Below are positions 53,079 through 62,649 of a stretch of 64,000 bases of DNA, piece by piece; position 1 is the stretch's first letter; the number at the start of each line of letters is the position of its first letter. The notes beneath the pieces are model-generated. The model searched no databases and was not told where the DNA came from. It worked only from the letters and a program-made list of their open reading frames with translations. The translations under genes and the position numbers were made by a program. Location: the NCBI GenBank assembly GCA_937924335.1, contig CALDWW010000014.1, forward strand, positions 1 through 64,000. The letters are read 5' to 3'. This DNA comes from an uncultured Gammaproteobacteria bacterium (GTDB taxonomy: Bacteria; Pseudomonadota; Gammaproteobacteria; Steroidobacterales; XN24).

Positions 53079-53850
53079 ATGGTGCTTGGCTGACTCTTGC
53101 CTGCTCCGTAGATTTGAACAATGTGCCGAACAGCCAGTCTCCGATCGGATAGGTGATATTGAAATTGTATCTCTGCATCAGCTCAGGATGGTGGTGCAGC
53201 GTATGCAGGCGCCGCAGGCGGCTCATGAGCGGAAGCCGGCCGATCCAGCTTCCGTGACGAGTGTGGTAGGCGAAGTGCAGTAACTCGTAGTTGAGGAAGT
53301 AGGCTACTGCTGTCGCGGCAAACAGATAGGCGGTATTTGGAGATGCCAGCCAGGCCAGCAGCAGGCCCGCCGGCAGGGCAAACCCAACCAGATAGAAGAC
53401 AATAAGAACCGGTGGGAATAACACCGCCTTGAAGTCCCTCGAGTCACCGAAAGCCATGGCGTCGTCACGGAAGAACCGGTGATGCTGGCGGGTGTGGCGC
53501 TCGAAGATGATGCGCAAGCCCTTGCGCGGGTGATGCATGGGTCCGCGATGACCGAAGTACTCTACGAGATTGGCATACAGGAACGTGATCGGGATCGTCA
53601 GCCACTCCCAGATCCCGATGTCTTCCAGCCGCGTCAGGCATGCGCCGATCACGATCAGGCAAGTCGCAACGGTAAAACCCAGGTGCAGCTGGCCACGGTA
53701 GGCTTGGCCAACGTGTTGCTGCCGGTACTCGCGCCGGAACGACTCGACCCCCGATGGTGGGGTCTCTGAGGCTGCATCGACGGCATCTGGTCGCATGCTT
53801 CTATATGAATCGACCGCCGGCGTCCCGTCAAGGCGCGCGGACAATATCAT
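53065..53850 (-). CDS. Fatty acid hydroxylase/sterol desaturase family protein
   Basis: The 261-residue membrane protein has the di-iron histidine boxes EYFGHRGPMHH, RHTRQHHRFF, HFAYHTRH and HTLHHHPEL and four to six hydrophobic helices. The family hydroxylates or desaturates lipids, sterols or carotenoids in membranes. Start uncertain: the ATG at 53850 (used) or at 53796; neither has a strong ribosome binding site. It converges with the channel gene, overlapping by 14 bases. Substrate unknown. Confidence 0.88.
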   Translation of the reverse strand: MILSARLDGTPAVDSYRSMRPDAVDAASETPPSGVESFRREYRQQHVGQAYRGQLHLGFTVATCLIVIGACLTRLEDIGIWEWLTIPITFLYANLVEYFGHRGPMHHPRKGLRIIFERHTRQHHRFFRDDAMAFGDSRDFKAVLFPPVLIVFYLVGFALPAGLLLAWLASPNTAYLFAATAVAYFLNYELLHFAYHTRHGSWIGRLPLMSRLRRLHTLHHHPELMQRYNFNITYPIGDWLFGTLFKSTEQARVSQAPSNHR

Positions 53851-53931
53851 GGTGCTAAGATAGCGGCCGCCCGTGGATTGGGCGTGCGGCTAAGGATGGT
53901 CGCGCATTGCGTGGGTTGTTCGGAGCATGCG

Positions 53932-54504
53932 ATGACAATCGGTTTGCTGCTCAGGACTCTTGTCTGTCTTGTTTTCTCTCACGTCATGCTGGCTGCTTGC
54001 TCGGTCAATCAGACGATGAACGAGGGACTGGAGCCGGGCCGGGAGTCGGGGATGGTGACCAACACCATCCTCAACAAGACGCCGCCGGGTGTTGAGTCCG
54101 CGTGGATCTACGAAATAGACGGCGAACGCGTGAATTATCTGCGCCGGTCATTTCGGCTGCCGATCGGAGAGCACACGATAAAGGTCTGGCCCAAGGACGA
54201 CGCGCCCCGTTCGCAGCAGATGGTGCCGGACGAGACCCGCATCCTGCGCGAGGAGATCGTTGTCGAGGAGATGGTTGTCACGGTCGAGCCGGGCTATCGA
54301 TACTATCTGGGAGCGCGCACCAACATCACCAGGACACGCAGTACCATCGTCGGTACCGAGACCTACAATTTTCCCAGTGGAAAATTCATCATTCCAGAGA
54401 TCACCCGGGAGGCTGCGCCCGCAGACTATGTGCAGGGTGCAAAGGGGATGAGCGTCTTCCTGCTATCCATGGCCATACCGGCGGCCATTACCTCAGGCTT
54501 TTGA
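53932..54504 (+). CDS. Lipoprotein of unknown function
   Basis: The 190-residue protein has a lipobox (HVMLAAC) after a 20-residue hydrophobic stretch, and starts at ATG 53932 with GGAG 6 bases upstream. The mature part is mostly beta: ESAWIYEIDGERVNYLRRSFRLPIG, TIKVWPKDD, then a positively charged strand. The pattern recalls PEGA-like or carbohydrate-binding surface domains (GEHTIKVWP), though no firm match. A hydrophobic C-terminal segment (SVFLLSMAIPAAIT) is unusual for a lipoprotein. Confidence 0.68.
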   Translation: MTIGLLLRTLVCLVFSHVMLAACSVNQTMNEGLEPGRESGMVTNTILNKTPPGVESAWIYEIDGERVNYLRRSFRLPIGEHTIKVWPKDDAPRSQQMVPDETRILREEIVVEEMVVTVEPGYRYYLGARTNITRTRSTIVGTETYNFPSGKFIIPEITREAAPADYVQGAKGMSVFLLSMAIPAAITSGF

Positions 54505-54887
54505 CAAGGAACGTTCCGGGACCCACTTCCCGGTGCCGACGAGCCACCGGCCTGAATCGACGGGTGGCCAAGTGATAATGACCCAGGCAGGAACCGTCGT
54601 CATTGTCCCGGGAGATGCGTCGATCAGGCCGTCGATGACTTACGTGACTTCCCTCACGGTCCTGCCGGCGTCGCGATGATAGGTTGAATCGGTCAGGTCG
54701 GGTGTCAGGGAGGCGTACTGCGCGGCCATCCTGAGCGCAGCTCCGGAAGCTAGTTTGGGCGAGCCAATATCAGAAGATACATGAGCTTATCTTGTAATCT
54801 TAGAAATTCCTGCGACAATGGCGCGAGAGCGCTGTGGAGGTATAGGGGATTCCTTTTACATACAGCCCTTCACGGTCTTACCATTAA
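54505..54887. other. 383-base gap before the GGDEF-EAL gene
   Basis: No gene is recognised. A TTGTAA at 54792-54797 and GACAAT at 54814-54819 with 16 bases between could be a weak promoter for the downstream gene. A GCCACC/GGTGGC pairing at 54543-54568 has no T-run, so it is not called a terminator. The rest shows nothing. Confidence 0.5.
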
Positions 54888-57584
54888 ATGACGGACAAGC
54901 TGCCCTCCACAGACTCGGCCAGCGCCAGCTCGGACCTTGGTGATCTCGTACACCGGGGCAGAACCCCTCCCTCCCGAATCGGCCTGAACCCGGCAGTCAC
55001 CAAGATTGCGGTCGATCTGCTGAATCTCGACGAGGATTCGGTTGACGAGGTCGTCGCTCCCGCGTTGAAGTCTCTCAGGGAAGTGGCCCTTTGTGACTCC
55101 ATCTGTATCGCCCAGATCTCCGAAGACGGCGCCAACATAGACAAGATCAGTCACTCCACCAACATACTCTCCGGCTGTTCGCCCCAGGGTCTGGTGGGTC
55201 TATCGATGGACGAACTTCCCTGGCTGGCCCCAAAGCTCCAGCACATGCGACTGATAGAGATCTCTGATACGCGCAGACCCGGCGAGCAGGCTGCGGCCGA
55301 GGGTGGGCTCCTGGCCGATCTCGGCATCGGCGCCGCGCTCATCGAAGGTTTCGTTATTGAAGGCAGGCTGGCGGGTTTCCTCTGCATATTTTCGGCTGCC
55401 CCTGTCGACGCCTGGAGCGTGGATCTGTATCTCCTCCTGAAACTGATCGGCTCCAGCCTTGCGAGCAGCTTGAGTCGACTTCGGGCTGAACGAATTATTG
55501 CCGATGTTCGTGAAAAGGACGCCCTTTATGCGGATGCTGCGAACGACGGTATCTGGGATTTTGACGTCGAAAGCAACACCCTGACTTTCTCCAATCGCTG
55601 GAAGGAGATGATGGGATACGGGATCGACGAACTGAACGAAGCCGGGCTGGACTGGCATCATCTCGTCCACCCTGACGATATGGTCCGGGTCCAGGGCGGG
55701 ATTCGGGAGCATCTGGAGGGCAAGACGCCACTATTCGAGAGTGTTCACCGGATGCGCCACAAGGGCGGCGACTGGCGGTGGGTTGTCAGCCGCGCCAAGG
55801 CCAAGATCGACGAGGACGGCCGATTCTGCAGGCTGCTGGGCGTCGAACTCGACATCACCGATCAGAAGCTCTACGAAGAGGCGCTGTTTCGCGAGAAAGA
55901 GAGCGCTCAGATCACACTGCAGTCGATCGGCGACGGCGTCGTCACCACGGATGCGGATTGTCGCGTCGAATATCTGAACCCGATCGCCGAAGACCTCACC
56001 GGCTGGTCTCTCGACGATGCATCGGGACGGCCGATTGACGAGATTTTCAGGGGCTTCCATGAGGAGACCTGTGAGCCGCTGGAGAATCCGCTGGCGGTGG
56101 CTATTCGTCGCAGCCGGCCCATAAAGTCCGTTCGTCCAACACTGCTCATCCGGCGGGACGGTAACGAGCTGTATATCGAAAGCACCGCGGCACCGATCCG
56201 TGCAGACGGCGGTCAGATATCCGGCGGTGTGCTCGTCTTCCATGACGTGAGCGAGTCTCGTGAACTCAATCGGCGTCTCAGTTACCACGCCAGTCACGAC
56301 ATGTTGACCGGCTTGGTGAACCGGCGCGAATTCGAGAGCCGCCTTGAACGTGCCCTGAAAAACGCCCGCTCCCGCGAGGCCCAGTATGCGCTCTGCTACA
56401 TGGACCTCGATCAGTTCAAGATCGTCAACGACTCGTGCGGACATTCCGCCGGCGATGCAATGCTCGGACAGTTGGGTGCTTTGCTCAAATCCAAGATCCG
56501 CTGGCGCGATACGCTGGCGCGTCTGGGCGGTGATGAGTTCGGTATCTTGCTCGAGAACTGCACCGTTGATGAAGCGATCGAGGCGGCTGAGAAGCTCTTG
56601 AAGACCGTCCAGGATTTCCGTTTCCTGTGGGAAGATCGGACATTCCGCCTCGGGGCGAGTATCGGCGTTGTGCCAATTACTCCCGAAACGGCCAGCGTGG
56701 CGGAATTGCTGACGGCCGCAGACAGCGCCTGTGCGGCGGCCAAGGAGACCGGCAGGAACCGTGTGCATACCTATCAGGTGAATGACATCGACCTGATGCG
56801 TCGCCGCCGCGAGATGCAATGGGCGGCTCGCATCAATAACGCGTTGGAGGAAGCCCGCTTCGAGCTGTTCCGGATGACGATCCTGCCGCTACAGGGGCAG
56901 GATCATGGTGCCCACTACGAGTTGCTTCTGCGTATGAAGGACGAGAACGGGCAGATGGTGTCGCCGGATGTGTTCATCAACGCAGCGGAGAGATATGGGA
57001 TCACCCCTAGTATCGATCGCTGGGTCATCGAGAATGCGTTCCGGTGGCTGGTATCGGAGGCCGATGAGCGTCAACGATTGTCTCTTTGCTCGATCAATCT
57101 ATCTGGTCAGACGCTCGGTGACGACAAGTTCCTGCCCTTCGTTATCGAGCAATTCGAACATAGCGGCATCGATCCGTCCAAGATATGTTTCGAGATCACG
57201 GAGACGGCCGCGATCGCGAGTTACTCCCAGGCGAATCGCTTCATCCACTCGCTCAAGGATCTCGGTTGTAAGTTCGCGCTGGACGATTTCGGGACCGGGC
57301 TTTCGTCCTTCGGCTACCTGAAGCACTTCCCGGTGGATTACCTGAAGATCGACGGTAGCTTCGTTAAGGAGATTCTGCACGATCCGATCGATCGGGAGAT
57401 GGTTCGCTCAATCAACGAGATCGGTCACCTGACAGGCAAGCAGACCATCGCCGAATGGGCAGAGACCGACGAGATCGTCACGATGTTGCGCGGTATCGGC
57501 GTCGACTTTGCTCAGGGGTACGCGATAGACGAGCCACGGCGCATCTTCGAGGCCGGTTACAACATCACCAAGTATCAGGAGTAG
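54888..57584 (+). CDS. GAF-PAS-PAS-GGDEF-EAL signalling protein
   Basis: The 898-residue protein appears soluble. A GAF-like domain runs about residues 40-200. Two PAS domains follow (ADAANDGIWDFDVESNTLTFSN; LQSIGDGVVTTDADCRVEYLNP). A GGDEF domain is near 460-625 with intact RLGGDEFG near 544. An EAL domain is near 645-890 with YELLLRM, EITETAAI, LDDFGTGLSSFGYLKHFPVDYLKIDGSFV and AEWAETDE. Most catalytic residues of both c-di-GMP synthase and phosphodiesterase look present, so net activity cannot be read from sequence. The start ATG has no clear ribosome binding site. Confidence 0.92.
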   Translation: MTDKLPSTDSASASSDLGDLVHRGRTPPSRIGLNPAVTKIAVDLLNLDEDSVDEVVAPALKSLREVALCDSICIAQISEDGANIDKISHSTNILSGCSPQGLVGLSMDELPWLAPKLQHMRLIEISDTRRPGEQAAAEGGLLADLGIGAALIEGFVIEGRLAGFLCIFSAAPVDAWSVDLYLLLKLIGSSLASSLSRLRAERIIADVREKDALYADAANDGIWDFDVESNTLTFSNRWKEMMGYGIDELNEAGLDWHHLVHPDDMVRVQGGIREHLEGKTPLFESVHRMRHKGGDWRWVVSRAKAKIDEDGRFCRLLGVELDITDQKLYEEALFREKESAQITLQSIGDGVVTTDADCRVEYLNPIAEDLTGWSLDDASGRPIDEIFRGFHEETCEPLENPLAVAIRRSRPIKSVRPTLLIRRDGNELYIESTAAPIRADGGQISGGVLVFHDVSESRELNRRLSYHASHDMLTGLVNRREFESRLERALKNARSREAQYALCYMDLDQFKIVNDSCGHSAGDAMLGQLGALLKSKIRWRDTLARLGGDEFGILLENCTVDEAIEAAEKLLKTVQDFRFLWEDRTFRLGASIGVVPITPETASVAELLTAADSACAAAKETGRNRVHTYQVNDIDLMRRRREMQWAARINNALEEARFELFRMTILPLQGQDHGAHYELLLRMKDENGQMVSPDVFINAAERYGITPSIDRWVIENAFRWLVSEADERQRLSLCSINLSGQTLGDDKFLPFVIEQFEHSGIDPSKICFEITETAAIASYSQANRFIHSLKDLGCKFALDDFGTGLSSFGYLKHFPVDYLKIDGSFVKEILHDPIDREMVRSINEIGHLTGKQTIAEWAETDEIVTMLRGIGVDFAQGYAIDEPRRIFEAGYNITKYQE

Positions 57585-57651
57585 AAGCACACGGGCCATG
57601 TCCCCGCGCACTCCGTCGCGTGGATCTTGATCCTGCTCACCTGGGCCGATT

Positions 57652-60099
57652 CTAGGCGCCGACTACCTCCGGCTGACGGTCGCTGTTCGCTCCAGTCCGC
57701 GGCGCCCCGAAGCTGTCGACTGCCGTGACTTCGGCCGTCAACTCCATCGCCTCGCGCACGGCCTGGGCCTCGAGATCATTCAGGACGCCCTTTGCAGCGC
57801 CCTCGGCGATTATCTCTTCATAGTTGGACGGCGTGACGACGCGCCCGAGTTCCTTGCGTAGCTTGCGCTCCAGCGGCTCTGCTGCAATAACTTTTTCCAT
57901 CGCCAGTACGACGACGCCCACGCGGTCTTCAGCCCTGGTCTCATAGTACAGGCCGGACACCAGGCGGTCCCTGGCGGGGCCAGGGTTTGTGAGAAGCCGT
58001 GCGACCCGTCCGCCCAGCCTGTCGCTTGGCGGTAGCAGACGTCGTCCACGCGGTAGCGTGAAGAGCTTGATCAGCAAACCGGCCGCACCGACCGGGAAAT
58101 TGGCGGCGATCTCGGCGAGTCGCGTTTCGGCAATGTTGAGCGAGTCCTCTACCGCCCAGTCCAGCAGGGGGCGATCTTCCTCTGGTCGCCCCTCGTCCTC
58201 ATGATGCTTGATCGCGGCGGAGGCCAGGTAGAGATGACTCAGCACGTCGGCGAAGCGACCAGAAATCTTTTCACGACGTTTCAAGTCACCGCCGAGTACA
58301 AGCATGGCCACGTCCGCGGCGAATGCGAAGGCCGCGCTGAGACGCGTAATGCGACGCATGTGACGTGCGCTCCCCCCGATCTCCGGGACAGATACGAAAC
58401 GGTCGCCACCCAGGCCCATGACCAACGCGCGTACGGCGTTGCTGATCGTAAATCCCATGTGGCGGAACAGGGCGTCGTCGAATCTGACCAGTCCCCGCGC
58501 CCTGTCCTCGTCCGCCGCAGCCAGCATCTCGTCGAGCACGTAGGGATGACAGCGGATGGCACCCTGGCCGAAGATGATCATGCTTCGGGTCAGGATATTC
58601 GCCCCTTCCACGGTGATCGCCACCGGGATTGTCTGATACGGGCTCGAGAGGTAGTTGCGTGGTCCGCGGCAGACGGCCTTGCCCGCGTGGACGTCCATGG
58701 CTGCATTGATGACGGTCCTCATGCCCTCTGTGTTGTGGTGCTTCAGGATCGCCGATAGCACCGAGGGCTTCTGACCTTGCGACAGCACGCCGGCAGTCAC
58801 CAGACGACCTGCATCCATTCTGTAGGCCAGGCCGCCGATGCGGGCGAGAGCTTCCTCGATGCCTTCGAAGCGTCCGATGGGGGTGCGGAATTGCTTTCGC
58901 ACAACCGAGTAGGCTCCGGTGGTCAGGGCTGCGAGCTTTCCGGAACCCGTGCCGAGTGCCGGGAGCGAGATGGCACGTCCGACAGACAGGCAATCCATCA
59001 ACATCTTCCACCCCTGGCCGATCTGGGGCTGGCCGCCGATGATCCATTCCATGGGAACAAATACGTCATCGCCCTGGTTGGGCCCGTTCTGGAACGCAGA
59101 TCCTGGCGAGTGTCGCTCGCCGATCCTGACCCCGGGAGTGTCGGTGGGGATGAGGGCGCAGGTGATCCCCGTCTGTGACTCGCTATCGAGAAGCCCGTCG
59201 GGATCTTCGGCCTTGAACGCGAGGCCGAGCAGGGTAGCTACCGGGCTAAGCGTGATGTATCGCTTCGACCAATTGACTCTGAAACCGAGTGTTTCGCGGC
59301 CCTGATATTGGCCTTTGCACGCGATGCCCACGTCAGGCATTGCGCCGGCATCGGAACCCGCGTAGGGCCCGGTCAGGGCGAATGCGGGTATCTCTTCGCC
59401 TCTGGCGAGTCTGGGGAGATGCTGATCTTTCTGTTCCCTGGTCCCGTAGTGCATCAGTAGCTCACCGGGCCCCAGGGAGTTGGGTACCATGACAGTGACC
59501 GCGGCGGCGCTGCTCCGGGAGGCGATTTTCATGACCACCTCTGATTGTCCTCGCGCAGAAAATTCCAGACCGCCATACTTCTTCGGGATGATCATGCCGA
59601 AGAATCGGTTCTCCTTGATGTAAGTCCACACCTCATCGGGCAGATCGGTCGAGTCGGTCTCGATCTTCCAGTCATCCAGCATCCGGCATAGTGTCTCCAC
59701 CGGCCCGTCCAAAAACGCCTTTTCTTCTGCGCTGAGCTCTGGCGCAGGAGTGTTGAGCAGCCTGTGCCAGGCGGGCCGGCCGGTGAACAGTTCGGCATCC
59801 CACCACACGGTGCCGGCGTCGATGGCTGCCTTCTCGGTCGCCGACATCGGCGGCAGGACCTTTCTGAACCAGCTCAGCAGCGGGGCGCTGAGGACGCGGC
59901 GGCGCAGCGGCTTGATGTTCAAAATCGCCGCTATCGACAGAAACACTGCCCAGGTAACGATGGATAAGCCGTCCCCCAGAACGTGCAGAATACCGAGACC
60001 AGCGGTCGCGGCCGCTGTCCACAGGATTAGTGAAGTACTTCGGTAGGCCAGAGCCAGGGTGCTGGTCAGGATAATCAGGGCAACGAGGAGTGTGGTCAT
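57652..60099 (-). CDS. fadE: Acyl-CoA dehydrogenase FadE
   Basis: The 815-residue enzyme matches the long FadE type (E. coli 814 residues): an N-terminal hydrophobic region of about 60 residues, the acyl-CoA dehydrogenase domains (LMHYGTREQKDQHLPRLARGEEI, AFALTGPYAGSDAGAMPD), and the FadE-specific C-terminus. It oxidises acyl-CoA to enoyl-CoA in the first step of beta-oxidation. GGAGG precedes the ATG. A 16-bp inverted repeat lies 56 bases upstream (60156-60171). Confidence 0.95.
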   Translation of the reverse strand: MTTLLVALIILTSTLALAYRSTSLILWTAAATAGLGILHVLGDGLSIVTWAVFLSIAAILNIKPLRRRVLSAPLLSWFRKVLPPMSATEKAAIDAGTVWWDAELFTGRPAWHRLLNTPAPELSAEEKAFLDGPVETLCRMLDDWKIETDSTDLPDEVWTYIKENRFFGMIIPKKYGGLEFSARGQSEVVMKIASRSSAAAVTVMVPNSLGPGELLMHYGTREQKDQHLPRLARGEEIPAFALTGPYAGSDAGAMPDVGIACKGQYQGRETLGFRVNWSKRYITLSPVATLLGLAFKAEDPDGLLDSESQTGITCALIPTDTPGVRIGERHSPGSAFQNGPNQGDDVFVPMEWIIGGQPQIGQGWKMLMDCLSVGRAISLPALGTGSGKLAALTTGAYSVVRKQFRTPIGRFEGIEEALARIGGLAYRMDAGRLVTAGVLSQGQKPSVLSAILKHHNTEGMRTVINAAMDVHAGKAVCRGPRNYLSSPYQTIPVAITVEGANILTRSMIIFGQGAIRCHPYVLDEMLAAADEDRARGLVRFDDALFRHMGFTISNAVRALVMGLGGDRFVSVPEIGGSARHMRRITRLSAAFAFAADVAMLVLGGDLKRREKISGRFADVLSHLYLASAAIKHHEDEGRPEEDRPLLDWAVEDSLNIAETRLAEIAANFPVGAAGLLIKLFTLPRGRRLLPPSDRLGGRVARLLTNPGPARDRLVSGLYYETRAEDRVGVVVLAMEKVIAAEPLERKLRKELGRVVTPSNYEEIIAEGAAKGVLNDLEAQAVREAMELTAEVTAVDSFGAPRTGANSDRQPEVVGA

Positions 60100-60155
60100 G
60101 GGTCCTCCGGGCCGCGCTCATGGACGGAGTCCTCAGAGCTCGATGATGATGCGGT

Positions 60156-60171
60156 GATGCATTATTGCATC
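60156..60171. repeat. 16-bp inverted repeat upstream of fadE
   Basis: GATGCATTATTGCATC consists of perfect 6-base half sites (GATGCA/TGCATC) around TTAT, ending about 56 bases before the fadE start. TetR-type fatty-acid repressors bind sites of this kind, but I cannot assign the regulator, and no regulator gene is adjacent. Confidence 0.55.
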
Positions 60172-60282
60172 GCAACATCTTTTTATACCGGATGGCGCTG
60201 GGCGCGGCAAGCCGGTCGATGCGTTTGCAGACCGACCGGGTCGGCCTGGCTCAACTGACGTGCCCCGCAATTAATGACCCGG

Positions 60283-61149
60283 TCAGGCAGTGTCCCCGAA
60301 TACGAAGCGCATCGAAAGGTCGACTGCGGTGACATTCTTGGTGAGAGCGCCGACAGACACGAAATCGACGCCGGTCGCGGCGATATCCGTCAGGCCGTCG
60401 AGACTGACGTTCCCTGAAGCCTCAAGCAACGCCCGTGGCTCTTGTCCGCGATTCAGATCCACCGCGGCCCGCAGCTCTTCGAGCGTGAAGTTGTCCAGCA
60501 ACAGAATGTCCGCGCCAGCGGCGAGCGCCTGCCGACACTCGTCAAGGGTCTCGACTTCGACTTCGACCGGCAGCTGATGACCCATGGAGCGGGCAGACTT
60601 GACCGCACGATCGATGCCGCCGGCCGCCATCAGATGGTTCTCCTTGATAAGTATGCCGTCGAACAGGCCGGTGCGATGATTCCTGACACCCCCCACCGCA
60701 GCGGCGTACTTCTGCGCCGCCCGCAATCCGGGGATCGTCTTGCGCGTGTCCAGGACCTGACAGCCGCTATCCGCGACAGCGTCAGCATACCTGCGAGCGA
60801 TGGTGGCGGTGCCCGAAAGCAGCTGCATGAAGTTGAGTGCGGTCCGCTCCCCCGTTAGCAGGCCCCGGGCAGTCCCTTCAAGGGTGCACAGCAAGGTGTC
60901 TGCATCCACAATCTGGCCTTCTTCGACATGCCATTGGACCTGGATCGACGGATCGAGCTGCAGGAAGACGCGATCGAACCACGGGATGCCGCACACGACC
61001 GCGCGCTCCCGGCTGACGACCGTGGCCGAGCCCCTGGTCTGAGGGGGAATGAGATTCGCGGTTATGTCTCCCTCGCCGATGTCTTCTTCCAGGGCGCGGA
61101 TGACTGATAACTCGATGTCTGCAGGTATTTTTGTCTGTGGATGACTCAT
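60283..61149 (-). CDS. nadC: Nicotinate-nucleotide pyrophosphorylase NadC
   Basis: The 288-residue enzyme makes nicotinate mononucleotide from quinolinate and PRPP. Family motifs are LLTGERTALNFMQLLSGTATIARRY, DTRKTIPGLRAAQKYAAAVGGVRNHRTGLFDGILIKENH, PVEVEVETLDECRQAL and ASGNVSLDGL. The ATG at 61149 (GGGAGC upstream) is preferred; the open frame upstream to 61296 is not NadC-like. Divergent from sodB. Confidence 0.95.
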   Translation of the reverse strand: MSHPQTKIPADIELSVIRALEEDIGEGDITANLIPPQTRGSATVVSRERAVVCGIPWFDRVFLQLDPSIQVQWHVEEGQIVDADTLLCTLEGTARGLLTGERTALNFMQLLSGTATIARRYADAVADSGCQVLDTRKTIPGLRAAQKYAAAVGGVRNHRTGLFDGILIKENHLMAAGGIDRAVKSARSMGHQLPVEVEVETLDECRQALAAGADILLLDNFTLEELRAAVDLNRGQEPRALLEASGNVSLDGLTDIAATGVDFVSVGALTKNVTAVDLSMRFVFGDTA

Positions 61150-61295
61150 GTTTGCTCCCGCCGCGCGCCCCAAGTATAGGTTCGGATGACCGGTCAGCCC
61201 ACCGTGAGTGCGACGAAACCCATTTGCTATAATCGGCGAAACAGACAGACGGGCAATCCTGCCCGCCAATCGATCTGACCCACGAGGAGTATTCA

Positions 61296-61877
61296 ATGGC
61301 GCATACCCTGCCCGAGTTGCCCTATGCGATGGACGCCCTGGAACCGCATCTTTCCCGCGAAACCCTGGAATACCACTATGGGAAACACCACAACACGTAC
61401 GTCGTGAACCTCAATGGAATGGTTGAGGGTACGGAATTCGCGGATTCCTCTCTGGAGGACATCGTTCGCGGGTCATCGGGCCCGATGTTCAACAATGCAG
61501 CCCAGATCTGGAACCATTCGTTCTACTGGAACTGTCTTGGCCCGAATGGCGGCGGCGCGCCTGCCGGCGAGCTTGCCACAGCGATCGATGCGGCGTTCGG
61601 ATCTTTCGAGTCGTTCAAGTCGGAGTTTTCCGATAAAGCCGTGAAACTCTTCGGCTCAGGCTGGGCCTGGCTGGTCAGGCGCCCGGATGGCTCGCTGGCT
61701 ATCAGTCAGACTGGTAATGCGGAGACGCCGCTGACCGGCGATGAGGTGCCGTTGTTGACCTGCGACGTCTGGGAACATGCCTACTACATTGACTATCGCA
61801 ATGCGCGACCGAAATACGTGGAAGCTTTCTGGAATCTCGTGAATTGGGATTTCGTGGCCTCCAACTTCGCCGGCTGA
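61296..61877 (+). CDS. sodB: Iron superoxide dismutase SodB
   Basis: The 193-residue enzyme detoxifies superoxide. Metal ligands are visible in the usual places: His near residue 27 (LEYHYGKHH), His in [10 protein letters not shown], and Asp/His in [17 protein letters not shown]. Features typical of Fe-type SodB ([19 protein letters not shown]) are present. No signal peptide, so it is cytoplasmic. GAGGAG lies before the ATG, and a terminator follows at 61914-61941. Confidence 0.96.
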   Translation: MAHTLPELPYAMDALEPHLSRETLEYHYGKHHNTYVVNLNGMVEGTEFADSSLEDIVRGSSGPMFNNAAQIWNHSFYWNCLGPNGGGAPAGELATAIDAAFGSFESFKSEFSDKAVKLFGSGWAWLVRRPDGSLAISQTGNAETPLTGDEVPLLTCDVWEHAYYIDYRNARPKYVEAFWNLVNWDFVASNFAG

Positions 61878-61913
61878 TGGCGAACTGCCCTTGGGTTGGC
61901 AGACCGAAATTCG

Positions 61914-61941
61914 GGGGTGACCGCAACGGGTCACCCCTTTT
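61914..61941 (+). terminator. Rho-independent terminator after sodB
   Basis: GGGGTGACC (61914-61922) pairs with GGTCACCCC (61929-61937) around a 6-base loop and is followed by TTTT (61938-61941). A perfect 9-bp stem about 37 bases after the sodB stop codon. Confidence 0.9.
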
Positions 61942-61965
61942 CGGTGTCTCATGAAGGGCAGCCGC

Positions 61966-62172
61966 ATGATTCAGGCGACAGAATGGCGCGCGGCTGCGGA
62001 GACGGTGGCCTCTCCGTGTGTCGATGTCTGTCAGCTCGGCGACGACGGCGTCTGTGAAGGTTGCCTTCGGACAGCCGATGAGATCGCGCGATGGCCAGCC
62101 ATGGCTGCCGAAGACCGCATACGAGTATTGTCCTCGCTTGATCGGCGCCGCACAGGGGACGGTGACCTTTAG
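61966..62172 (+). CDS. DUF1289-family small protein
   Basis: The 68-residue protein has the DUF1289 pattern: SPCVDVCQLGDDGVCEGCLRTADEIARW, with four clustered cysteines that may bind zinc or an iron-sulfur cluster. The function of this common proteobacterial family is unknown. An ATG at 61951 is also in frame; 61966 has GAAGGG 9 bases upstream. Lies right after the sodB terminator and 17 bases before the BON lipoprotein gene. Confidence 0.88.
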   Translation: MIQATEWRAAAETVASPCVDVCQLGDDGVCEGCLRTADEIARWPAMAAEDRIRVLSSLDRRRTGDGDL

Positions 62173-62189
62173 TCACTCTGGGGTAGAGA

Positions 62190-62609
62190 ATGGTGAAGCT
62201 AAGAATCAGGAATCCACTGGCGGTAGCCGCACTGGCATGTGCGCTGCTGATGGCATCGGGCTGCATTCCGGTACTTATCGGTGGCGCCGCTGTCGGCGGT
62301 TACTATCTAGGTAAGGACGACAGAGATCCCACCCAGATCGCGGCGGACAGCAGTATCACGGCGAAGGTGAAGTCGAAGTTCATCGCCGACAAGTACGTTG
62401 ACGCCTTCGACATCAACGTGGATACCCACGCTGGCGTCGTGACTCTCCACGGGGACGTGACCAATACGGTGGCCCGGGAGCAGGCGGAGAAACTCGCGCG
62501 GAACGTTGACGGAGTGCAGTCCGTGGACAACCAGATCCGGATCGTCAGGCCGGTGAGCGAGTCAGACAAGACGACCGATGAGGACAAGCCTGCGGAGGCG
62601 GAAAGCTGA
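62190..62609 (+). CDS. BON-domain lipoprotein (DolP/YraP-like)
   Basis: The 139-residue protein has a lipobox (LLMASGC, Cys 25), a glycine-rich segment, and one BON domain (about residues 50-122: SSITAKVKSKFIADKYVDAFDINVDTHAGVVTLHGDVTN, VQSVDNQIRIV). Outer-membrane BON lipoproteins such as DolP help maintain envelope integrity. A single BON domain is shorter than the double-BON DolP of E. coli. The C-terminus is acidic. Probably in the same transcription unit as DUF1289. Confidence 0.9.
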   Translation: MVKLRIRNPLAVAALACALLMASGCIPVLIGGAAVGGYYLGKDDRDPTQIAADSSITAKVKSKFIADKYVDAFDINVDTHAGVVTLHGDVTNTVAREQAEKLARNVDGVQSVDNQIRIVRPVSESDKTTDEDKPAEAES

Positions 62610-62649
62610 TGCGGGCTGACAGGAATTAATTAACCCGGAGGGAAGATCA

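Noticed and set aside
54543..54568. Possible terminator after the 53932 lipoprotein gene
   Set aside because: The stem is short, imperfect and has no following T-run.
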